Shown here: piece by piece, positions 1-4,761 of the stretch
Position numbering within the stretch: position 1 is the stretch's first letter
Layout: the number at the start of each line of letters is the position of its first letter
Source: JBLHGU01 sp047615875
GTDB lineage: Bacteria > Pseudomonadota > Gammaproteobacteria > Arenicellales > CAJQKF01
DNA: 5,953 bases
Direction: 5' to 3'
Assembly (NCBI GenBank): GCA_047615875.1
Contig: JBLHGU010000286.1
Location: forward strand, 1-5,953
Notes under the pieces: model-generated
What the model saw: only the letters and a program-made list of their open reading frames with translations
What the model was told of the DNA's origin: nothing
Database searches by the model: none
Made by a program: the position numbers and the translations under genes

Positions 1-18
1 ACTTTGCTGTGCTTTGTT

Positions 19-83
19 CATGCGATACTTCCTCAGTTAATCGCAGATCGGGCGTGATCTGCGTTGAGGGAGTATCGTTCATG
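19..83. repeat. Long imperfect hairpin (65 nt) overlapping a possible RBS and start codon
   Basis: Four paired blocks close on a six-base loop (50-55): CATG 19-22 with 80-83, CGATACT 23-29 with 71-77, CCTCA 31-35 with 65-69 (plus a T30/G70 wobble), and CGCAGATC 42-49 with 56-63. The only large interruption is a six-base bulge at 36-41 opposite T64, and TT 78-79 is a small second bulge. The right arm contains a GAGGGAG stretch (66-72) eight bases before an ATG at 81. An RNA fold would therefore hide that ribosome site. It does not have the AAC/GTT boxes of an attC. Its role is unknown: it could be a cis-regulatory fold, a remnant of a palindromic element, or a structure belonging to the preceding cassette. 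Confidence 0.6.
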
Positions 84-221
84 ATTTACAGGTTGGTATT
101 CTGCCGCACAGCGGCTTCGTTCAACAAACGTGTCAAAGGCGACGCACATACCTCGCGCGTTTTACGCGGGCATTATGTGTTACCAAGCTATTTAAGAAAG
201 ACCACAATTCTCTCCACCTAA
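81..221 (+). CDS. Possible 46-residue ORF of unknown function
   Basis: An ATG at 81 is preceded by a good Shine-Dalgarno-like GAGGGAG eight bases upstream, and it opens a 46-codon frame (MIYRLVFCRTAAS...) ending at 221. The frame runs straight through the degenerate attC-like site at 119-178, and the product is basic and low in recognisable features. I see no domain. The RBS is the only positive sign. Reading through an attC is common for chance frames, so this is more likely not a gene. If real, its translation would be limited by the hairpin at 19-83. Confidence 0.15.
   Translation: MIYRLVFCRTAASFNKRVKGDAHTSRVLRGHYVLPSYLRKTTILST
119..178 (+). other. Degenerate attC-like integron recombination site (left edge of cassette 1)
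   Basis: The R''-like box GTTCAAC (119-125) fits the RYYYAAC consensus. Arms CGTGT 129-133 and AAA 135-137 pair with ACGCG 164-168 and TTT 161-163, leaving C134 unpaired like an extrahelical base. A GC-rich inner stem follows. The R' position reads ATTATGT (172-178) instead of GTTRRRY, so the conserved G at the crossover is lost. The span is 60 bp, the same as the next site. The best support is that TTATGT at the start of cassette 1 nearly matches the TTATGC predicted from the R'' box GCATAAC of the attC at 1125. The site is probably decayed, and recognition is tentative. Confidence 0.4.
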
Positions 222-224
222 GGA
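219..224 (+). promoter_or_regulatory. Shine-Dalgarno site supporting a GTG start at 233
   Basis: TAAGGA ends eight bases before the GTG at 233. This is ideal spacing and decides the start of the zinc-ribbon/HEPN gene. No other in-frame start with a comparable site is visible upstream. Confidence 0.65.
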
Positions 225-232
225 ATAGACTG

Positions 233-1096
233 GTGGCGATACCGAAAAATATTTCTGTCTCTATTCCAACTGAAAATGGTTTCCCAGGAAAAGAATGTAA
301 TGGCCCAAATTGCAACAGGTATTTCAAAGTACTTGCCTACAGCGTTGTTGATGAGATGTTCTGTCCTTACTGTGGTGACAAGTTTAGTGAGGATGATTTA
401 TGGAGCTCCGAACACATCGAATATGCCACAAAGGTTGCTGGAGAAGAGCTTGTTGCTGCAGCTCATCAGGATGTTTCGAACATGTTTAGTAAAGCTTTCT
501 CAAAATCTAAGAGCTTTACATACAAATCAGGAACTCCATACAGAAAGAAGACAATAGCACCACCCAAAGAACTACAAGTTGACTCTGAAATAGCCTGCCC
601 AGAATGTGGTAGCTCTTTCCAAGTTTATGGCATATTTGGATTTTGCCCATGCTGCCGATCAGAAAATATTCTTATCTACGACACAAATTGGGAAATAATA
701 AAAAGAGAAATTGAGAGTAGCAGCAACAAAAGAAGAGCACTCCGTCATGCTTATGCTGACTTAGTGTCCACCTTTGAAAATTTTTGCAGAAAGAAAGCTA
801 AACGGCTATCCATAGATGGAGATAGATTTCAGAATATTGATCATACTAGAAGATTATTTAAATCGAAGGCAGGTATCGATCTCCTGGCTGGCCTGACCCA
901 GTCTCAAATACGTAACCTCAAGCGAGTATTCGAAAAACGTCACATTGCAGAACATAACGATAGTATTATCCGTCAAAGATATGTAGAGCAGATACCAGAA
1001 GACAAGAACCTATTGGGTCAACAGGCTGACCTCTCAGTGTTTGAATTGGAGGCTTCGGCATTAGTTATGAAGAGGGTATTGGAAAATTTACTGTAG
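233..1096 (+). CDS. Zinc-ribbon protein with C-terminal HEPN-like domain (cassette 1 gene)
   Basis: A 287-residue soluble protein with a GTG start. The N-terminal ribbon uses C22, C27, C44 and C47 (CNGPNC, FCPYCGDKF). The second ribbon uses C122, C125, C138 and C140/C141 (CPECG, FCPCC). A polar linker separates them, and residues about 155-287 are predicted helical. The helical part has HAYADLVSTFENF at 172-184 and KRHIAEHNDSII at 235-246. R236-x4-H241 with a polar residue after the Arg matches the R-x4-6-H motif of HEPN RNases. HEPN proteins are known as toxins and defence effectors that cut RNA, with zinc ribbons as target-binding modules. An RNase role here is inferred. The gene is AT-rich, has no partner gene in its operon, and ends 28 bp before an attC. 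That makes it a single-gene integron cassette, presumably expressed from outside. An alternative is a catalytically inactive HEPN fold used for binding. Confidence 0.8.
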   Translation: MAIPKNISVSIPTENGFPGKECNGPNCNRYFKVLAYSVVDEMFCPYCGDKFSEDDLWSSEHIEYATKVAGEELVAAAHQDVSNMFSKAFSKSKSFTYKSGTPYRKKTIAPPKELQVDSEIACPECGSSFQVYGIFGFCPCCRSENILIYDTNWEIIKREIESSSNKRRALRHAYADLVSTFENFCRKKAKRLSIDGDRFQNIDHTRRLFKSKAGIDLLAGLTQSQIRNLKRVFEKRHIAEHNDSIIRQRYVEQIPEDKNLLGQQADLSVFELEASALVMKRVLENLL

Positions 1097-1124
1097 TGTA
1101 TAAAATTTCATTATTTCATGAAAC

Positions 1125-1184
1125 GCATAACAAATGCATGCAGTCGGCCACGGCAGAGCCGCGCCGCTGATGCAGACGTTAGCT
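1125..1184 (+). other. attC site of cassette 1 (integron recombination site)
   Basis: R'' box GCATAAC (1125-1131) and R' box GTTAGCT (1178-1184) enclose pairing arms. GCAT 1136-1139 pairs with ATGC 1170-1173, CAG 1141-1143 with CTG 1167-1169, and CGGC 1145-1148 with GCCG 1163-1166. G1140 and T1144 are left unpaired in the left arm only. Two extrahelical bases in one arm, unpaired spacers of four bases between boxes and arms, and a 60-bp span are the known architecture of attC. It lies 28 bp after the cassette 1 stop and 7 bp before the next start codon, as expected of a cassette junction (crossover between G1178 and T1179). Confidence 0.75.
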
Positions 1185-1191
1185 GACAACC

Positions 1192-1818
1192 ATGACCCAG
1201 AGTAGCGACGACAAGCCGAACAAGAACGCGAATGTTGCAAGAATCTTCGCTATGGCTCTTTTTTGTGCCTTGTTACGGCGCCCATCCTGACTTATGTCCT
1301 AGTCAGCTCTATTTGGGCATCTGGTGTCGCATCACTGGGATTCGCAATAATCGGAACCTCAATACCAATTGTCCACGCACTACTGCACAAAGTAGAGATC
1401 GATGCGGCGCCAAAATGGATAGAAAACACCGGCCGTCTTGGTGACCAACATGAGCGAGTAATGGAACATTATGGTCGGATAAAGGGAACTCTGGTCTACT
1501 GGAAAAATGAAGCAGCTGCATACCATCGGCTGGATACGGCGCGGATCGTCTGGAGTCTCATTTCTGCAGTTGCCTTACCCGTATTGGTTCAATATTACGA
1601 CCGCATACACCCTAAAGGCCGAGCAGAATTATCAGGGATTGCGCCAACAGGAATCAGACTTCTACGATATTGCTCGACATCTTCTGGACCACGCAGATCC
1701 AGAGGATCCGAAGCTGAAGGAAAATGTTGATCGTTATATACAACAAGCCGAAGCAATCCGAAGAACGGCGCGGAAGGTGGAAACTGCTGCGCCTCCGTCA
1801 GCTAGGGACACCACCTAA
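1192..1818 (+). pseudogene. Frame-disrupted small membrane protein (cassette 2 gene)
   Basis: The ATG at 1192 (MTQSSDDKPNKNANVARIF...) lies 7 bp after the attC R' box. Its frame stops at 1290. The coding signal continues in the -1 frame from about 1262, just at a run of six T (1259-1264), to about 1595. It then returns to the first frame until the stop at 1816-1818. One extra T in the run would join the N-terminus smoothly to LCLVTAPILTYVL. The reconstructed product of about 209 residues has two N-terminal membrane segments, a polar stretch (YGRIKGTLVYWKNEAAAYHR), a third hydrophobic segment (IVWSLISAVALPVLVQYY), and a charged helical tail (NYQGLRQQESDFYDIARHLL). The last part faintly resembles SLATT/DUF4231 membrane effectors, but I do not claim membership. 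The breaks may be true decay or two sequence errors. A TTG start at 1263 would give the middle part alone. Confidence 0.55.
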
Positions 1819-1858
1819 ACGCCATTAATGCACACATCCATAACACGTCGTGATTGTC

Positions 1859-1912
1859 AGCTAACAACGGCATTCAGCGGACCAGCGCGCCGCTGAATGC
1901 CAATCGTTGAAG
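1859..1912 (+). other. attC site of cassette 2, last site of the array
   Basis: R'' box AGCTAAC (1859-1865) is the exact complement of GTTAGCT at the left edge of cassette 2, the hallmark of an intact cassette. The arms GCATTCAGCGG (1870-1880) and CCGCTGAATGC (1890-1900) pair over 11 bp without mismatch, around a nine-base loop. The spacers are four and five bases, and the R' position reads GTTGAAG (1906-1912). Unlike the site at 1125, there are no unpaired bases in the arms. No further attC or complementary CTTCAAC box is visible to the right, so I take this as the end of the array. It lies 41 bp after the cassette 2 stop. Confidence 0.7.
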
Positions 1913-1919
1913 CTGTGCC

Positions 1920-1978
1920 AGGATCTGGGGTCAGGTATTGATATGTGAGTAAACATTCAAGACCTGACCTTGACGCCC
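1920..1978 (+). repeat. REP-like palindromic repeat, copy 1
   Basis: Begins AGGATCTGGGGTCAGG. The arms GGTCAGGTATTG (1929-1940) and CAAGACCTGACC (1958-1969) pair over 12 bp with one mismatch, across a 17-base loop. It has the same length (59 bp) and orientation as the copy at 4578. It begins 7 bp after the last attC. I recognise the GGGGTCAGGTCTTG core as typical of palindromes mobilised by REP-associated tyrosine transposases in gammaproteobacteria. No such transposase is in the window. Confidence 0.75.
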
Positions 1979-2068
1979 GCATTGTGGCATCAAGATCTTT
2001 AGCAATCAATTGGCTGGAATAAATGGCCGTGTTTGACAAAATCGACACACCCCATCCCTAGGTTAAAG

Positions 2069-2539
2069 TCAGCAATTCTTGTAGTTCTGCTGTATGCAAC
2101 GCCCAGCTAGCTGTTCAGCCTTCGCAATCTGTGATGAGGTCATTTTGTGAGCTTGTGCGTTCTTTTCATAAGTTGCAGCTTCATCACCCAGTGCGGCTGA
2201 AAAACTCCACCACATATGAGAACGTACATAGTCTTGTGGTACGCCTCGGCCTTCCGCATACATGTCCCCGAGAACGAATTGCGCGTCCGCGTTACCTTGC
2301 TCTGCAGACAGCAGATACCATCGCGCTGCTTCTTTGTAATCCTGAGCTACGTAGCTTAGGCCATTTTCGTACATTATCCCGAGATTGTATTGCGCGACAG
2401 CCTCGCCTTTTTGGGCGCGAGGAGACCAATGCTTGAACGAGTGTTCCGAGTTAACAGGCATATCCCAAAAGAACTGCGACCAGAATACCCAAGCCAAAAG
2501 TAGGACAAAAAATACAATTGTGGGAAGTTTAGTTCTCAT
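2069..2539 (-). CDS. Membrane-anchored Sel1-repeat protein
   Basis: 156 residues from the ATG at 2539. A TTG at 2605 would add 22 residues, but it has no RBS and would put a long leader before the membrane segment, so I prefer 2539 (its own RBS, GAAAG, is weak). Residues about 6-24 (PTIVFFVLLLAWVFWSQFF) form a signal anchor, so the rest is probably periplasmic. Two Sel1-type repeats follow: about 47-82 (AQYNLGIMYENG...EAARWYLLSAEQG) and 83-118 (AQFVLGDMYAEGRGVPQDY...MWWSFSAALG). After them comes the usual closing helix with MTSSQIAKAEQLAGRC (133-148). Sel1 repeats are TPR-like scaffolds for protein-protein contacts, and the partner here is unknown. The length is complete for a small two-repeat member. 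It stands alone, opposite in direction to the cassettes. Confidence 0.85.
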   Translation of the reverse strand: MRTKLPTIVFFVLLLAWVFWSQFFWDMPVNSEHSFKHWSPRAQKGEAVAQYNLGIMYENGLSYVAQDYKEAARWYLLSAEQGNADAQFVLGDMYAEGRGVPQDYVRSHMWWSFSAALGDEAATYEKNAQAHKMTSSQIAKAEQLAGRCIQQNYKNC

Positions 2540-2567
2540 GCTAACGCTTTCAAGTTCGATCGGTTTC

Positions 2568-2590
2568 GATATTGTAATTGGATATTGTAA
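2568..2590 (-). promoter_or_regulatory. Tandem 10-bp direct repeat upstream of the Sel1 gene
   Basis: GATATTGTAA occurs exactly twice, at 2568-2577 and 2581-2590, separated by TTG (13-bp period). It lies 29-51 bases upstream of the Sel1 start, where a promoter or operator would be expected. Read on the minus strand each unit is TTACAATATC, containing a TACAAT that could serve as a -10. Which unit, if either, is used cannot be told. Confidence 0.4.
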
Positions 2591-2605
2591 AGTACTAACC
2601 GTCAA

Positions 2606-2810
2606 GCTTAACGCGAAAATGAGCTAAGGCAATACAACTTCATACTGAAGCCTTAAGTTTCTGAAATTGTGACAGTGCGAGTCCTTAACCTAGTGCCTAA
2701 CTAACCACAATACGTAGTGAGCCAAGATGTTTTTTAATTAAGTGCTCAACTATGCTTCCGGGCTAATTTCCGGCGACTTGGCAGAGCCGACTGCAGGGTA
2801 AATATCGGGT
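2606..2810. other. Non-coding stretch with no recognised feature
   Basis: I see no gene here. Frames are short and lack ribosome sites. A small CTTCA/TGAAG stem sits near 2639. A GCCTAAC near 2696 resembles an attC R'' box, but no matching GTTAGGC box or arms follow. The hairpin cluster at 2814 begins directly to the right. Confidence 0.5.
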
Positions 2811-2960
2811 GGTCAATTGGACAGGAGTCCAATTGAGCTTTCCCGCGCAGGGAGCGCGTGAAAGCGACCCCCTATATTTTCCTGAAAGGAGGGAACCGCG
2901 AAGCGGCTCGGACTCAGGAGAAATGGTTTTGGTTACTTTTCCCGAAAGAAAAGTAACAAT
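2811..2960. repeat. Hairpin-cluster intergenic element
   Basis: Four stem-loops lie in succession. CAATTGGAC 2814-2822 pairs perfectly with GTCCAATTG 2827-2835 (loop AGGA). GCTTTC-c-CGCGC 2837-2848 pairs with GCGCG-t-GAAAGC 2854-2865. A short CCGC/GCGG stem is centred near 2900. GTTACTTTT 2932-2940 pairs perfectly with AAAAGTAAC 2949-2957. The motif 'ATGGTTTTGGTTACTTTT ... AAAAGTAAC' is familiar to me as a multi-copy intergenic repeat of gammaproteobacteria, but I cannot name its family. No T-tract follows the stems, so they are not standard terminators. The open frame over it (2809-2994) is probably incidental. Confidence 0.65.
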
Positions 2961-2992
2961 TCCCCCACTTGATCCGGACGCAACAGGTTCTT

Positions 2993-3048
2993 GATCTGGG
3001 GTCAGATCTTGATATGCGAGTCAACACTCAAGACCCGCCCCCGAAGCC
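2993..3048 (+). repeat. REP-like palindromic repeat, copy 2 (diverged)
   Basis: Begins GATCTGGGGTCAGATCTTG, in the same orientation as copies 1 and 3. The arms 3000-3011 and 3029-3040 surround a 17-base loop, as in the other copies, but carry about three mismatches, so this is the most decayed copy. It ends 11 bp beyond the amidase stop, where it could shape the 3' end of that transcript. Confidence 0.7.
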
Positions 3049-3059
3049 ATTCCTAAAAT

Positions 3060-4481
3060 TTAATCTTTAATATCCGGACGTTTGTGTGACCATGGCATAG
3101 CCTTTTCGATAGACGCGCCGATGCGCAAAGCGAGTGCATCATCCCATCGCCGAGCTACTATCTGCGTCGCCGTGGGTAATCCACCGGCGAAGCCCGACGG
3201 CACAGACAGGGTTGGGCATTGAGCCATATAGTTAAACGGTGAAGTCATATCCAGGCACTCCAGCATTCCTTGTTCGTTAATCGTGTCAAAATCTGAGGCA
3301 CGTAATTCCACTGATGGCGCGGTAATAGCCATAGTCGGGCACAGTAATGCCTGGTGGCTTTCTAGTACATCAGCTAACTTTCGCCAATACCTGGTACGCT
3401 CGAATTCCCATTTGCGAGCTGTAACAGCATCGATTTTTCGCCCCATTTCAATAAGACTTACCAAGCCTTCGCTCATGCGACCGCGGTTATCGTCGAGCGG
3501 CACGTCCGTGGTGTTTTCATAGGCGGCAGCCATGAAGACGCCCCAGGTACCGATCCATAAATCAATGATTCTGCTATCCCAGCCTAAGTCAACTTCCTCG
3601 ATAATTGCACCGGCTTCAGCCAGGGCATTTGCCGTTGCTCGCAGGTTAGCTTCTACATCGGGATCGACGGCACAAAATCCGAGTGTGACGTCGAGAGCAA
3701 ACTTCATGCCTTTTACGTCAGTGGGTGTTGGGATAGTCAATTCGCATCGTGGCAGGGACTGAATATCCGACGGATGTTCGCCCTGTACGGTATCAAGAAA
3801 AAGCGTCGCATCGCCCACGGTACGTGCTAGCGGACCAAAGTGGGAAATATTGCAGTAAGCCGTATCGATGATATCCATTGGGATTCGGCCGAGGGACGGT
3901 TTGTGTCCGACGATACCGCATAGCGCAGCGGGAATACGCACGCTTCCGCCCATGTCAGTGCCCTCAGCAAATGGTACACAACCCGAAGCTACTGCCGCCC
4001 CCGAGCCGCCGGATGAACCGCCTGGAGTACGTGACGTGTTCCAGGGGTTGCGAGTGATGCCCCACAACGGTGAATCGGTAAAACTCGAGGTTGCGAATTC
4101 TGGTGTTGTCGTCTTACCCACCATTATGGCCCCGGCGGATTCGAGTCGTTCTACCAGTACGGGATTCCAATCGGGCACCCAGTTTTGCAGTAATTTAGAT
4201 CCGCGAGTCGTCACCTTACCCTTAGTGGGAGTGAAATCCTTGATTGCCACCGGAATACCTTCCAGTGGACGAGCGTTTCCAGATATCAACCGTTTCTCGG
4301 CAGCTTTAGCCTTTTCCAGGGCTTCTTCAGGGTACGTGAAGCAGAAGCAGTTGAGTTTACCGTTGACATCGTCAATCCGATCTAGAGAATTCTGAATCAC
4401 CTCAACTGGAGAAACATCCTTGGCACGATACATGTGAACCAATTCAGTAGCGGGTGTATAACAAAGATCAAGGTTTGTCAT
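3060..4481 (-). CDS. Amidase signature (AS) family amidohydrolase
   Basis: 473 residues, full length for the family, with no signal peptide, so cytoplasmic. AS enzymes hydrolyse amide bonds through a Ser-cisSer-Lys triad. All three residues are visible: K81 in GIPVAIKD, S156 in PGGSSGGSG, and S180 in GTDMGGSVRIPA. Their spacing (75 and 24 residues) equals that of fatty acid amide hydrolase. The C-terminal part has the expected LCPTMAITAP (380-389) and SVPSGFAGGLPTATQIV (426-442) segments. The substrate cannot be read from sequence. GatA is unlikely because gatB/gatC are absent, and the enzyme resembles stand-alone amidases. The start at 4481 has GGGGAG 11 bases upstream. It is a single-gene unit, divergent from the MFS gene at 4762, and REP-like copies lie on both sides. 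Confidence 0.92.
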   Translation of the reverse strand: MTNLDLCYTPATELVHMYRAKDVSPVEVIQNSLDRIDDVNGKLNCFCFTYPEEALEKAKAAEKRLISGNARPLEGIPVAIKDFTPTKGKVTTRGSKLLQNWVPDWNPVLVERLESAGAIMVGKTTTPEFATSSFTDSPLWGITRNPWNTSRTPGGSSGGSGAAVASGCVPFAEGTDMGGSVRIPAALCGIVGHKPSLGRIPMDIIDTAYCNISHFGPLARTVGDATLFLDTVQGEHPSDIQSLPRCELTIPTPTDVKGMKFALDVTLGFCAVDPDVEANLRATANALAEAGAIIEEVDLGWDSRIIDLWIGTWGVFMAAAYENTTDVPLDDNRGRMSEGLVSLIEMGRKIDAVTARKWEFERTRYWRKLADVLESHQALLCPTMAITAPSVELRASDFDTINEQGMLECLDMTSPFNYMAQCPTLSVPSGFAGGLPTATQIVARRWDDALALRIGASIEKAMPWSHKRPDIKD

Positions 4482-4577
4482 GTGACTAAAGGCTCCCCAT
4501 TCAATTGTGCATTTATGTTTTTTCGCATGCCTGGCAGGAATTATATATTAGTCGCGGAATCGGCGTGGATATACGGC

Positions 4578-4636
4578 AGGATCTGGGGTCAGGTCTTGAT
4601 ATGTGAGTCACCATGCAAGACCTGACCCTGGCGCCC
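4578..4636 (+). repeat. REP-like palindromic repeat, copy 3 (best preserved)
   Basis: Arms GGGTCAGGTCTTG (4586-4598) and CAAGACCTGACCC (4616-4628) pair perfectly over 13 bp around a 17-base loop. Begins AGGATCTGGGG and ends GGCGCCC, 59 bp in all, aligning end to end with copy 1. It sits between the divergent amidase and MFS genes, about 97 bp upstream of the amidase start. Confidence 0.8.
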
Positions 4637-4723
4637 TAATTATCCAATTACAAAATGAGAATAGGACTAAGCAGGCAAAATAAGGTTTCAAAACGACATA
4701 CTGCCCATTTATGTCGCACATTC

Positions 4724-4752
4724 GTATCGATAAAGCGTACGCTATTTGATAC
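4724..4752. promoter_or_regulatory. Dyad symmetry just upstream of the MFS gene (possible operator)
   Basis: A perfect 10-bp palindrome AGCGTACGCT (4734-4743) is flanked by GTATC (4724-4728) and GATAC (4748-4752), making a 29-bp near-symmetrical dyad. It ends nine bases before the MFS start codon, in place of a strong Shine-Dalgarno. This position suits a repressor operator or a structure limiting translation. No regulator gene is in the window. Confidence 0.4.
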
Positions 4753-4761
4753 TTAGGTCTT

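Noticed and set aside
1857..2048. Minus-strand 63-codon frame
   Set aside because: It is built from the attC hairpin and REP-like copy 1, with no ribosome site or domain.
2600..2605. TTGACG as a -35 box for the Sel1 gene
   Set aside because: No -10 of reasonable match occurs at 16-18 bp. The nearest TACAAT elements are 10 and 23 bp away.
2131..2627. Plus-strand frames across the Sel1 gene (2131-2436, 2385-2627)
   Set aside because: They are antisense shadows. The minus-strand frame has clear Sel1 repeats and a membrane anchor.
2694..2702. GCCTAAC resembling an attC R'' box
   Set aside because: No GTTAGGC partner or pairing arms were found within the next 150 bases, so it is likely chance.
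2809..2994. 61-codon plus-strand frame over the hairpin cluster
   Set aside because: The sequence is dominated by inverted repeats, there is no convincing RBS, and the composition follows the stems rather than a protein.
3283..4395. Plus-strand open frames inside the amidase region (3283-3522, 3532-3762, 3868-4395)
   Set aside because: They lie antisense to a well-supported full-length amidase with intact catalytic motifs, and their translations show no domain.
1920..4636. CRISPR-like reading of the three repeats
   Set aside because: The copies are more than 1 kb apart with genes between them, so they are dispersed palindromes and not an array.
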